Below are positions 22,557-34,352 of a stretch of 64,000 nt of DNA, piece by piece. Under the pieces are notes generated by a model. That model did not search any database and was not told where the DNA came from. It saw nothing but the letters and a program-made list of their open reading frames with translations. A program made the position numbers and the translations under genes. The DNA comes from Poa pratensis. Lineage: Eukaryota; Streptophyta; Magnoliopsida; Poales; Poaceae. How positions within the stretch are numbered: the first letter of the stretch is position 1; each line of letters starts with the position of its first letter. Location: assembly GCA_947311845.1 (NCBI GenBank), contig CAMZMU010000041.1, positions 118,196,100 through 118,260,099 of the forward strand. The letters run 5' to 3'.

Positions 22557-22825
22557 GCTGAGCACGGTGCCTGTGCCTCGGGAGCATCCCAGCAGCATCG
22601 CCAAACCCAAAGGATCCGAGCTCTGAACTCATGGGCATGCTCCCATGCACGTCACCTCACCAAGGACCTTGGTGCTTACCCTCCTCGAGAGCTGAGCACG
22701 ATGCCTGTGCCTTGGGAGCATCCCAGCAGCATCGTAAAACCCAAAGGATCCGAGCTCTGAACTCATGGGCCTGCTCCCATGCACGTCACCTCACCAAGGA
22801 CCTTGGTGCTTACTCTCCTCGCGAG
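22557..22825 (+). repeat. 134-bp tandem repeat, two copies
   Basis: The unit starting GCTGAGCACG at 22557 recurs at 22691 with few changes; both contain GGAGCATCCCAGCAGCATCG and CACCTCACCAAGGACCTTGG. It lies between the end of pol and the antisense gene. The Tat spacer from 22222 to 23374 shows no other recognisable feature. Confidence 0.8.
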
Positions 22826-23374
22826 ACACACATCAGGAAACTTATGAGCGCGCATGAGTTGTACAACCATGCATTGCTTGTGGGCCTGCCTACTTGTCCA
22901 ATGCAGGAAGCACGACGCATACTACAAGACTGCGAGACTCCTAGGTCAGCCCCAGGCAACCTCGAGGGCAAAAGCGCCTCGCCAGGGAACACGATGCCCT
23001 CACAAAAGCTAAGTCTAAAACTGTCTGAATTCCCCCTCGCCAGTGTTTTCGCCTCTCGAGCCCCCTTTTCTCTCTTACGCCTCATGGGCTGCTTGCACGT
23101 CAAAGGGGGGCTCCCGAGCATCGCGCCTCGAGAGCCCTTACCTCTTCAAGCCTCACGCACCCCCCGGACTTGTTATCGAGCCCTGACTCTGACATACCGA
23201 GCGGCGGTGTCATTGCGCTGGAAGCAGGGTCCTGACGACGTAGAGCGAAAAGACATGAAAAAGAGATAAAGGCTTCCCGAGGGGCACACACTTGCACAAA
23301 ACATAGTTCTTACAAATCAGCACAAATAAAACGCCAAATCCTAAGATACATTGTGCCTCAAGCACAGGAGCTGC

Positions 23375-26136
23375 TCAAGCAGCAGGTCCACCATCGTCCT
23401 CGCCGCTGGCAGCTTCGTCGTCCTCCTCCTCAGCACCTTCCTCGCCATCGCCTTCTTGGGTCTGGTCCGGCTCGACCTCAACCCTCTTGAAGCGCTGGAC
23501 AAACCTCTCCACGTCCTCAAACACCGCGGCGTTCAGCTCCGCGGCACGCCTCTGCTCGACGGGCTCCATCACGGCCTTGAAGTCGATTCCAGGATGGAGG
23601 TGTGCGAGGTTGGCGAAGACGCAACCAACCGTGACGTCGAGGAGCTCGCGGCACTCCGTGTCGATGAGGTCATCGAGGCTCGTCATGACCCCTTCAAGGT
23701 TGGTGAGGAGCCGCTCGAAGAAGCCAAGGTACGTGGCGGCATCGGCATTCCCCTCGACAGAGAACTTAGGAGTCTCGGCCCCCAAGCGGTCCGCAACAGC
23801 CCACGCGCGGATCACCAGGGAGTGGACCATGCGCTCCCGCTGGTGCGTCAAGAGCCGCGCGGCCTGCGCGTTGTCCCGAGCCTCGTTGACAAGCTGCGCG
23901 ACGGGCGCCACCTGCTGATGGACCTTGTTCAGGTCCTCCGTAAGGAAAGCGAGGTCCTGCTCCGCGCGGGCCTTGGCATCCTTGGCGCTCTGAAGACGGG
24001 AAGCCAACCGCCTCCCCTCCTTCTCGAGCTCCACAATGCGAGCGTTGAGCTCGTCGTGTTTCCCCTTGAAGCACTTCTCTTGGTACTGGGCCTTCTGCGC
24101 GAACTCCTGGGAGCAGCGGTCGCGGAAGAGCTTCATCTTGGCCTTGGACTCCTCCTCCATCTTCTTCTCCTTTGAGCGGAGTTTGGCGTTGGCCTTCTCA
24201 AAACGGTCCTTGTAGCTGGCCTCGTCCTGGGCCACCTTGCTCTCGCGGGCCTCCAGGCTCTCCCGCTGCGCAGATTGCTCCTTCTCGACCTATTCGACCT
24301 GCTCCTCGCGCTTGCGCAGCTCAGCCTCGTGGAGAGAGAGTTCTTCCCCGCGCTGCACCAGCAATTGCTCGCGGGTGTGCAGGTCCTCACGGAACTTCTC
24401 CAGGCTTGACTTCACAGACTCAGAGTCCGCGATGATCTTCTTCTCGCGGGCTGCGAGCTCCTGGTACTTGGAAGCGATCTCCGCCTCGAGAGCATCGTGT
24501 CTAGCCGTGAGAGCCTCGCGGACCACGCTGGCATGGACCTCCTCAGCGAAGCGCCTCGCCTCCTCGCGCCGCGCCTAGGCCGCCGCATCCTCCCGACGGC
24601 AGCGGTCTACGGTCTCGCGAAGATGAGTCCAAGCCCGCGCGAGGTCGGCGCGTTCCTCCGCCTCGGCGAGCTCCTCCTCGACGTACTGGGCCTCAAGTCC
24701 GTCGATCGCCTCCCTCGCCAAGCGAAAGACGGAGCCGCGGCGAGCTGCGCTCCGACGTCGGCCTTGCAAACCAGGGCCCAAGCGTCACCAAGGGGCCTGG
24801 AGGCCTCAATGCTCGCTGAGGGCCCTAGAGCACGTTGCCTTGGGCTTGGGGTGGACTCACGACGCGCCTGGGGGCTCTGGCGAGAGCCTTCTCCCTCTTC
24901 CGTGCCGGAGGCCTCTCGGGGGCCAGAAGTGCCCTCGCCGTGGTCCTCGACGCCCTCCTGCCCGCGGAGCATGTCTTGCTAACCGTCAGGGGCAGGATCG
25001 GCCTGCCCCGCTGCGGCCGCTCCCGCCGCGGCCTCGGAACCCGTCGTTGTCGCCTCAGGGTCCGCGCTTGGTGGAGGCGGCTGCGCGGTGGCCCCCTCCA
25101 CCTCAACTTCGACGCGCTCCTCCGCCAACGTCGCGGTCTTCGCCGTCATCTCTCCTGTTGCCTCCTCCTGCCGCGCAGGGGAGGCATCGGGCCACGCAGG
25201 CGACGGCGCCGTCGCCTCAGTTTCCCCCTCCTCGTGGCGTTCACCCGCAGGAGGAGGTGAGGCCGCAGCCTCATGGTGCGGCCCCTCAGCCGTGGGCGCT
25301 GCAGACGCCACTGCAGCACCAGAGCTCTCTTCGACCTTCCGGAGTCTACGATGTTTCGTCCCTGCGGGGAGCCTGGCAAAGAAAGCAAGCAAAATCCCTC
25401 AAGAGGGGCACTCAAGGATGCATATCAGAGAGAAAGAAAACGCGAAACTTACTCAGCGGTGTCTATCCACCTCTTTGCCGCCTGCCGCGGCTGCGGGGCG
25501 CTCGCCTCCGCCTCCTTTGAAGCGCCGGCGGGCCTGTCGTGGCTCGCCTTGGCGCGGGGCTCGCAGCGGCCCGGGGCCTCGTCGTCGCTCTCCTCCTCCT
25601 CCTCCTCGGTGCATCGCGAGGGGACGACGACGTACAGATCATCACTGCCTGAGGAGACCTCGTGGATCTCCGCCTCAGGCTGTGCGTCCCTCGAGGAGCT
25701 CGTGTTCCCCACCGAGGATTAGGGGCCTCCCGAGGCGCCATCAACATCCGCATCTGACATCACGGGCGTCTCCGTCGTCTCCTCCTCGCCATCGGTCGGC
25801 GCCGCCAGCGACACCCACTCCGGATTGTTGCGGGGCCCGACCTGCCCCTCGGACATCAAGCCCCACTGGTCAAACTTGGGCATCGTCTCCACAAATTCGA
25901 GTCGAGATTCGATCGCGAACCTGTGGAGCGGTTCCGCATAGTGAGATTTCGGCCTGGGGATGGACGGAGACGTCAAGAGGATCTCCATGATGCCGTCCAG
26001 CTCTGCCTTCTGGAAGTTAGCAGGAATCAGGCGCATATCGTCCGTCGGGCCAGTGTACATCCACATCGGCTCCGAGTGCGCCTGGAGCGGAGCGATGCGG
26101 CGCCTCACGAAGTCCTTGGCCACCATCTGGCCAGTG
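23375..26136 (-). pseudogene. Tat antisense gene, distal part (coiled coil)
   Basis: This continues the antisense gene whose start is at 41538. From 26136 leftward it encodes the rest of a putative gypsy-type transposon domain (PF04195-like), then acidic and Ala/Pro-rich segments. A GT-AG intron of 80 bases lies at 25373-25452, with donor GA|GTAAGT and acceptor TTTGCCAG. From about 24780 to 23375 the frame is nearly open for about 470 codons and strongly coiled-coil (EEESKAKMKLF, ELEKEGRRLASRLQSAKDAK), broken only by stops near 24575 and 24292. It ends in an acidic tail. An upstream frameshift lies near 24740. Function of these additional genes is unknown; the coiled coil suggests oligomerisation. 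Confidence 0.75.
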
Positions 26137-26141
26137 AGGCC

Positions 26142-27616
26142 TGATACGTCCAAAACGTATCTATAATTTTTGATTGTTTCATGCCATTTTTATGCTTTTA
26201 GCACTTGTTTTTATATTAAGTTTATTATTTATTTGGACTAACCTACTAATAGTTGCAAAAGTGCACAATGTTCTTGTTTTACTATTTGATGTGTAGAAAT
26301 TATCAAGAATACAAGAGGAAACCTTGTTGGAGTCGAATTGGGACTTTCCTGAAATCTGTCTGAGAACTTTTTACGAAGATTGCCAGTTTGACCCTCGAAG
26401 ATGACGTCAATGGAGTCTCCCGAAAGTTGTCACAATTTTCCATACGAAGATTTTAAGCCCGAGATCAGCCCAATCGGAGTTCGGACGCGGCCTGTAGGCC
26501 CGTTTTGGTGGAACCCTAAAAGGGGGTGACGGAAATCCGAGAAGATATATAAAGGGAGGAAACCTAATTCGTGGAGGACTCCTCCACCCACGAATTTCAG
26601 CCACCAAAAGCCACGTTTTTGCCTCCCCCATGGATCCCATCTCCATGGGGGAGGGCTCCCAAGAAGCCATGAAGGAGGGAGGCTAAGGGGCGGCGCTCCC
26701 CAAGCTGCCGGCGGCGGGGAAAGGAGTTCCCCGCCCGCCGCCGCCCGCGCCCTCGCTGCCCTCTCCGCCGTCTTCACCGCCATCTCCATCACCATCTCCT
26801 CCTTGTATTCAGTGGTTCATCCTCCCACAAACCTCTGTACCGTCCTATGTAAACATGGTGTTTGATGCTATAATATTTATCCTATGATTTACATCATGTT
26901 TCCGTAGTTTATTTGTCTTTTGATTGCTTAATTGAATGCATGAGGTTCATTAGAGTTGTATGTCTATATGGTGCTGTCCTTTGGTGTCCATTATATTTGT
27001 GCGCGCATGGATCAAACACCCTAGGGTTGGTAGTATTTGTAACGAAGCGGGGGAAGTTCTGCCGGAGTGACAGAAACCTGAGAACGCGAACCGATTAGTT
27101 GCACGTATGGGAGTAAGAGGACCTTGAACTTAAGGCTATGGTTGGGGAAACCTTAATGCATTGTTAGTATTTGCGGATGCTTGCTAACAATCCAATCATA
27201 TAGTACTTGTAATCCCAAGTAGTGGAGTGCATGTATATTTAGCCTCTCCCACATAGAAAACTGCATCGAAGACAATGAACCAAGTACCTTCACTAATTAA
27301 TCTTGGACAAAGCCACCACAATTACCACCACTTTTCCACACTCATGGTACTGTTAGTATATGGTTACTTAGTGTATTTATTGCTGCAGCACTAACATTTA
27401 CTTTCTTGTATTTATTATCTTGCAAAACTACTCTCATACCCGTATTGCTACCGTAGTTTTATTTCTAGATAATGCAAACGTTTAGTGTGCGTAGAGTTGT
27501 ATCAGTGGTTGATAGAACTTGAGAGAATACTTATCCTACCTTTAGCTCCTCGTTGGGTTCGACACTCTTACTTATCGAAAAGGCTACACGCGATCCCCTA
27601 TACTTGTGGGTTATCA
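26142..27616 (+). mobile_element. 5' LTR of the Athila-like element
   Basis: 1,475 bases, uninterrupted, and therefore the empty site for the Helitron in the sister LTR. A TATA box (TATATAAA) is at 26546-26553. A minus-strand frame over the promoter (about 26407-26670) recurs in the sister LTR only because the DNA is copied. Confidence 0.9.
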
Positions 27617-27626
27617 AGACCTTTTC

Positions 27627-27644
27627 TGGCGCCGTTGCCGGGGA
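27627..27644 (+). promoter_or_regulatory. Primer binding site, tRNA-Asp
   Basis: TGGCGCCGTTGCCGGGGA is complementary to the 3' end of plant tRNA-Asp, the primer used by Athila elements. It starts ten bases inside the LTR. Confidence 0.75.
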
Positions 27645-30603
27645 GCCATAGCGTAGGTTAATGTTCTTGTGTGCACTTGTTTGCTTTATCTCTAAGTAGT
27701 TTTTATTTTCAGTATTAAGTTGTTCTTTATCTTACTATGGATAGGGAATGCGAATTACAAAAAAAATTAGGTGTAGTTGTTATCTAAAAACGTTTTCAAA
27801 AAGAAAAGTGATTGGAAAGATGAGTAATGGTTAAATGGGGGTCGACCTTGAACACTTGTGTTCATGCCTATGAAACCAAAACAAATCTTTCCATGGAAGC
27901 TTTTCATTAAAAACATGTAAATATTGTAAATATTGTGTATATACCTCTGTACATAAAAATAAAATGCTAATTATAGTCTTTAGTTAATTGAAAGTTGATA
28001 GTTTTACTTTGCTGTCCAGAAACAGATTTTCTGTGCTCCACCGTATTAAATGTTTAAAATCACCAGAACGTGATCTTGATCTGAAATTTCTTGAGTGCAA
28101 AGTGATGCTTATTAGCTTTCTTTCATTAGACTAACTTTTTCTGATTTAAGGTACGTAGATAGGTCGAAAAATTCGATCTTTACTGACTGTTCTGTTTAGA
28201 CAGATTTTGTGCTTCTCTGTAAATAAAATCGTGATAAATCTCAGAATAGTATTTTGACTTGAAAATTTTTGTGCATAAACCTGAGATTATTATCTTTCTT
28301 TCATTAGACTAAAGTTTTTCGATTTGAGCTACTTAACTATCTCGTTGAATGCCATCTTTACGGACTGTTCAGTTTTGACAGATTTCTTTGTTTATTCAAT
28401 ATTGTACTTGGTGTTGTTAGTTTCATTAGTTTTTCGACGGACAACGGAAATCATGAACACCTTAGTATATACAGTGGCTAATGTTGAGTAAAATTATAAA
28501 ACTTGTCAATGCTTGAACATGAGTGGATTTTATTTAATGAGTACTAACCCTACTAATGAGTTTTGTGAAGTTTTATGTGGATGTAGCTTATAAGATCTAA
28601 TCAATATGGTGATATGAGATGAATAAGAAGACGCAAGAGCTCAAGCTTGGGGATGTGTAGGTGCATCCCAAGAACATATTCAAGAAGATACAATCATCTA
28701 AGCTTGGGGATGCCCGAGTCATCCCCCTATTCATCAACTAACATGAGGTTGTCTCGTTCATACTCTATATTACCCGTCCACATGATATGTATTGTCTTAA
28801 CTTGTATTATAATTGCTTTTATATGTCTTGGTTTTACCTTCTTTAGTTTTATTAGGCTCCTTATTTGGTTTCGATTGCTTCTTTACTTTCACTTATAAAT
28901 TCAAAATAACAAAAATATTTTCTTTTGTTTTGCTTCTTTGTTTGGTTCTTTATTTTAATTTTATTTGGGTTTTACTTTTGATTTTTATTTAGAGTTTTCC
29001 TTGCTGTAGCTAGCATGTTTAGGTCTTGCTTAGCCTCTGGTTTCTTAGTTTATCAAAAATAAAGTACCAAGTTTTATCCATTTAGCTTAGTTGATACATA
29101 TGTAAAAAGTGATTTTCTGTTTTCGGTATCTACTGCTTATTGCGCGATTTTTCATATTTTACTGGAAGCTCTAAAAATCACGAAAAATTACTGATGTTGT
29201 AGCACCTAATCTGCATGTACAAAAATTGGCTAAAATTTCGGGCATGTTTAAGTGCACCTAAAAATTGCGTTTTCCAGCTGCTGTTTTTCTGGACAGATTC
29301 TGACTTTTGTTGCAAGAGTGGCCTCTTTTCGTTTTCATTTGATTTTTAATGGTTCTTACCTTTCATTTATAAGTTGGCCATTTAAGCAACCTTTCTGTAA
29401 CTTAAAAACAAAATTTTATTTGGTTTAATAGTAGCACTTGGGAAATATTATCTATTGTACTAATGTCTAACCGCAGAAAAGAATGGGAAAGTTTTTGTGT
29501 TGAAGTTTTTTCACAGAGAATGAAGGAACACCAAACTATGGAATATTGAAGAATTACCAAAGTCATAAGCTTGGGGATGTCCCCGCATCCCTCTTCATCA
29601 ATAACCCCACGGTTTGCAAACCTTTAAACTTTGTTTTTTGAGCAACATAGGAACTTAACTAAACTTGAAGCGGCTGTATTTTATTATCTATTTATCTTAG
29701 CATCAAACACCAGTTACATTAATAAGTGGATCGTCACATATTTTATTTATCCTCTGTTTTCAATGTTTACTTGGTTAATGGATTACTTGTTGAAACTTAA
29801 AAATGATGTGTGAATAATACTGTTTAGTAGTTTATGTTTTCTTATGGTTAGTCTCAACTAGCTAATAGTGCATATTATGTTATTTTGATATCAACATGCA
29901 TTGTCCTGTTCATAAGATGGTATGGTATTGTGGTATCCTCCTCTGAATAATTCACTTGAATCGACTTGGCACATGCTCACACATGTTATGACTGAAAAAT
30001 AAAAGTCAATTAAGCCTTGATGATCTATTTTGCCTCAGAGTTTTAGTATCGTTTTTATGCCTCCGTTAATTTTATTTTGTCGCAAGCATGATTATGACCG
30101 TTATCGCTCTCGTGGTTGTCGCTTCCCAGTCTATTGCTAGCCTTCACTTGTACTGAGCGGGAATGCTGCTCGTGCATCCAAATCCTTAAAACCAAGTTAT
30201 CCCAAAGAGTCCACCAAAAAATTCCTATGCATGGTATTTCAAGCCATTCCAAGTAAATTTGCATGTGCTACCTTTAAAACCTTCAAAATATTTCTCTTTT
30301 TGTGTCAATGTTTACTAGCTCATGAGGAATTAGTGTGGTTATTCTTTATTCTATTTGTCAAATGGACTTTTACACCTGGACTAGTGGCATATACATCCGC
30401 TTATCCAATAACTTGCAAAAAGAGCTGGCAACGGGGTGCCCAGTCCCAATTAATTACAACTTTAACCATTAATTCTCTTCACACTTTTGCCCTGATTCAT
30501 CAGTAAGCAATGACAAACAGTGAAATACCTGCATGTGTGTAAACCAAAGAGAAAGGGGGATGATCTGCCTTGCTGGTAGAAATAACGTCCTTCATGGGAG
30601 CCG
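27645..30603 (+). other. Non-coding internal region of the Athila-like element
   Basis: Three kilobases of AT-rich sequence with no gag or pol. Polypurine-like AAGCTTGGGGATG recurs at 28643, 28700 and 29567. A motif with GACTGTTCTGTTTAGACAGA near 28187 recurs in altered form near 28363 and in the other Athila-like element near 46198. From about 30135 to 30603 the sequence closely follows 47270-47742 of the other element. Confidence 0.7.
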
Positions 30604-31810
30604 CACTAGTACAGAACGACACATCGGAAACGGGCCAAAAACCCCTTCGGCAACGGAGAAAGGGTACGTGTCCCCGCCTCTGTCACTGATGTGATGGCCT
30701 TCATCGGTAACGGAGGCCAAAAACCGTTTCCGATGAGGTCTCCATTTGGCAACGGTTGTGCGCAGACCTCCGTTTTCTTAGTTTTCCTTCATCAGATACG
30801 GAGTTTGCCATCCACCCGTTTGCACTGAGCATTTCTCATATTTCGGTTACAGGATGCCACGTTTACAAATGCCACTAGATACTTAAAATCTCACAGCACA
30901 ACCTCAAATACTAAAACGGTAACAGATTTCATTCATATCACAATGTAACTTTACATTTCCATCACAATTTCACCTTTACAATTGCATCACAAGATGTGAC
31001 AAACATAAGAGGTAAAACGATAACAGATTTCATCTATACTAAGCCTATCATGTCAAATGACGGAAAGAATATATGATTTCTTCCCTACATCCTTTTCCAT
31101 AATCCTCGCAGGTGTCACTCTAGCTATCTCTTCTTATCTCAACTTCTTGAGAGAAGGATGCTGAAGCTTTGGACCCTATACATTAGTAAATAGAGTTATA
31201 ATTGTTAAATACATATGCTAAAACAAATACACTATGAATTTAAGCAAACTGAAACGATATCTTACCTATGTCTTGAGGTGGCTCTTATTGATGAACCGGA
31301 GCAGCCAACACACGGCTTGTCAACAAGATATTGCGATGTCAGCAGCTTCATAGGATGCCTGACAACGATCATCCTTTCCATGGAGGCCACCACCGGCTCT
31401 GGATTTTTTATGCAGTGTCACCGAAATCTAATCTAATACGTCACCGATGTGACATTTCGGCGACACTGTATAAAACACTCTTACTTAAAAAAATATTTTA
31501 TGCAGTGTACCAAAACATCACAATAGCGACGGTGGATATGTATGGTGGAGTTTGAAAGGAACAGCTTGATATCCCTAAATGTAAATAATGATTTATGTTA
31601 GTTCTGACACTACTAGATAGAACAAACAATTTAACACAATAATATGAAGTATACAGTAGTATATAGTGTGTACTGACCTGTGTATATAATTGGAGGCCAT
31701 TATGGGAAAGTCAACAAACACTACTCTCTTGAGTAATGTTCGTTGTTTTTTCTGTGTCTCCGACTTTTTTATACAGTGTCACCGAAATAGACTCCTGTTT
31801 TCACATGGAC

Positions 31811-32425
31811 TAGTTAGCTAAACTACAACTAGTTGCAAGTGCACAATAGGCAAGTTAACTACATCAAGAAATGATCTAGATAGAACTACCGATGTGAACT
31901 GAACTAATATCAACAAGTTAGCGAAACTACAACCGGTTGCAAGTGCACAATAGGCAAGTTAACTACATCAAGAAATGATCTAGATAGAACTACCGGATGT
32001 GAACTGAACTACTTTCAACAAGTTAGCTAAACTACAACTAGTTGCAAGTGCACAATAGGCAAGTTAACTACATCAAGAAATGATCTAGATAGAACTACCG
32101 GATGTGAACTGAACTACTTTCAACAAGTTAGCTAAACTACAACTAGTTGCAAGTGCACAATAGGCAAGTTAACTACATCAAGAAATGATCTAGATAGAAC
32201 TACCGGATGTGAACTGAACTACTTTCAATAAGTTAGCTAAACTACAACTAGTTGCAAGTGCACAATAGGCAAGTTAACTACATCAAGAAATGATCTAGAT
32301 AGAACTACCGGATGTGAACTGAACTACTATCAACAAGTAAGCTAAACTACAACTAGTTGCAAGTGCACAATAGGCAAGTTAACTATATCAAGAAATGATC
32401 TAGATAGAACTACCGGATGTGGATC
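31811..32425. repeat. 105-bp minisatellite, about six copies
   Basis: GCACAATAGG recurs at 31841, 31945, 32050, 32155, 32260 and 32365, a period of 104 to 105 bases. Units share GTTAGCTAAACTACAACTAG, AGAAATGATCTAGATAGAAC and TGTGAACTGAACTA and differ by one to three bases, so expansion was fairly recent. Confidence 0.92.
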
Positions 32426-32973
32426 TGATACCTTCTTCACGTCGCCGTTGGATCGATCTAGCAGATCTGGAAGTGGTGGAGGCAGAGGAAGCGGACAGAG
32501 CGACGACCTCGCCGTGTCGGGCGAGATGGCGAAGACCTCGCCGTGTCGGGGGAGATGGCGAAGACCTTGCCGTGATAGCCGTCGTCTGGGCGGAGACAGC
32601 GCCGCCACGGCGCCGGCGATGGCCGCAACGCCAGGAGGCGCCGCCACGAACAGATCTAGCATACTGGGACAGAGTGAGGAAACGAGTGTTAGGTTTTGCT
32701 CTGTACGCCCATATATATAGGTAAAACATAGGAAACGGTTCTTTAGAAGGACCGTTTCCTTTGTGTTTCTTCCACTGAGGTGTGGGACGTACGCGCCCAC
32801 TCTGTGGAATTTCTTCTACTCTCTGGAATAATATTTTCCTAATCTTTACTATATGGAGAAAACCACTTATAGGATACTTATATTAATATTAGTGATTACT
32901 ACATTACATACGCAGTACATATTAATAATAATAAAGTAAATTACAGTTGGAGAACTTATAGAACTACTACTAG

Positions 32974-33341
32974 CTACTTCTTATTTTTCTTGCGCCCTGC
33001 TTCCGCGCAATCCTTGTCCTTCTCACGGCCTCGCTTATTGGGGTCATTGGAGGTGGTGGCGGCGGCGGCTTTCTTCTCCGTCGCCGGGGCTCCCTTCTTC
33101 GGGACCGGCGCCTCTGCCTCATCCTCCTCGTCGTCGTCCTCCTCCTCCTCCTCCTTCTCCTCTTCGATTGACTCGTCATCAGAATCAACCTTCGGCGGGC
33201 CCAGCATCAAGGTGGGATCATGGAAGTTGGCGTATTCGTCGTCGCTCGTCTCCAGCGTCGGTCCTTCAACGGGCTCGCCGCTGACGGGGGACTGTCCCGC
33301 GGCGACTCAGTGTGCTCCTGTGTGTCGTTGCTGCGAGGCAT
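32974..33341 (-). pseudogene. CACTA-borne acidic protein, frameshifted
   Basis: The ATG at 33341 opens MPRSNDTQEHTESPRDSPP. After a one-base shift near 33285 the sequence continues as LETSDDEYANFHDPTLMLG, a long Glu/Asp run, and a basic Lys-rich end (RKKNKK). An acidic-then-basic layout suggests a nuclear protein, perhaps the start of a longer CACTA product, but no DNA-binding or transposase domain is visible. The stretch 32426-32973 has only GC-rich chance frames on both strands. Confidence 0.5.
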
Positions 33342-33754
33342 CTTCGCTAATCAGTAGGAGGGAGCGAGCGAGCGAGAGAGAGAGCAGATTCGGTGGCGTC
33401 TTGAGCTAGCAAGGATTGGGGTTTTCAAGGAGTAGTGGGCGGTGCCACTACGCCATGGCATTTACTCGCCTCGCTTCGAATTCCAAGAAGATGGAACGTG
33501 TCCACATTGGAAACGGACACCCAAAAGTCTCCGTTGCTATAGAGGCACATATCGGAAACGGAGCCAGAATTAAGACCGTTGCCAATACTATGGGTAACGG
33601 AGTTAATACTTTCTCCGTTACCTATGTTGACGGGCCAGCCGCGGCACAGGTCAGGTTTGTACGCACTGGCCGCGCGGAAAGCGCGATTCTCCGTCGCCTA
33701 ACGCCTGCCGTTTCCATAGAGGGGTATCCGATGTGTCGTTCTGTACTAGTGCCG

Positions 33755-34352
33755 CTCTTAAAAGTCCGTTTGACAGGTAGAATACTGTTCTCACCCGCTA
33801 CCATTCGTTGACAATTAACAAACACCTCTCAAAACATTTTTACCTCTGTTTTTAAAACAAAAAGTTCTAGCACGTGTTAATCCCTGCTTCCTTCTGCGAA
33901 GGGCCAATCTTTTATTTTTTATGTTGAGTCACCATCCTTTCTTTGAGCACTTCTTCGAGAGCATAGCTGTCGTTCTTAGTGTAATGTGCTTGTCCCCGAA
34001 TACGATTAATTGAGGTGTAACCATGATGCTTTTATCTTTGATATCTCTATATCTAGTCTTCACTTGAACTTCAGAGGTGCCTTGACATTTATGTTTTGTT
34101 CCACAATTAAGGGCAAGCGAGATACCACTCTATCATGCTTTATTATGGTCATTACAATCTTGTTGATGTTTATAAATTTCATGTTATAAGCTCTTAGTTC
34201 GTTGATACTTTTCATTAGTTAACATGATTGCTAAGTTTTATTATCTATACATCATGCAATTGTTAAAGACCTGATCATAGCATTTACAATCAAAAATTAT
34301 TTTGTTGTCATTTACCTACTCGAGGACGAGCAGGAATTAAGCTTGGGGATGT
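33755..34352 (+). other. End of Athila-like internal region with polypurine site
   Basis: Continues from 30603 once the CACTA element is removed, matching 47743-48403 of the sister element. AAGCTTGGGGATG at 34339-34351 abuts the right LTR and is the likely polypurine tract region for plus-strand DNA start. Confidence 0.7.

Larger units (their letters stand above)
30604..33751. mobile_element. CACTA transposon
   Basis: Ends CACTAGTACAGAACGACACA and its inverse are perfect for about 24 bases, with the 3-bp TSD CCG at 30601-30603 and 33752-33754. The other Athila-like element keeps the unoccupied site, GAGCCGCTCTTAAAAGTC near 47740. Subterminal repeats of the type TCGGAAACGG and GGTAACGG occur at both ends, as expected for transposase binding. 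At 3.1 kb, without a recognisable DDE transposase, it is a non-autonomous deletion form. Confidence 0.92.

Noticed and set aside
23351..24175. Long plus-strand Leu-rich frame
   Set aside because: It is the complement of the coiled-coil antisense gene, whose strand is supported by domain similarity and splice sites.
26407..26795. Minus-strand frames over the Athila-like LTR promoter, also at 39612-39982
   Set aside because: Copied LTR sequence, with the frame altered between the two copies and no known domain.
31811..32425. Possible CRISPR-like array because of regular spacing
   Set aside because: Units are contiguous 105-base tandem copies with no separate unique spacers, in a plant transposon.
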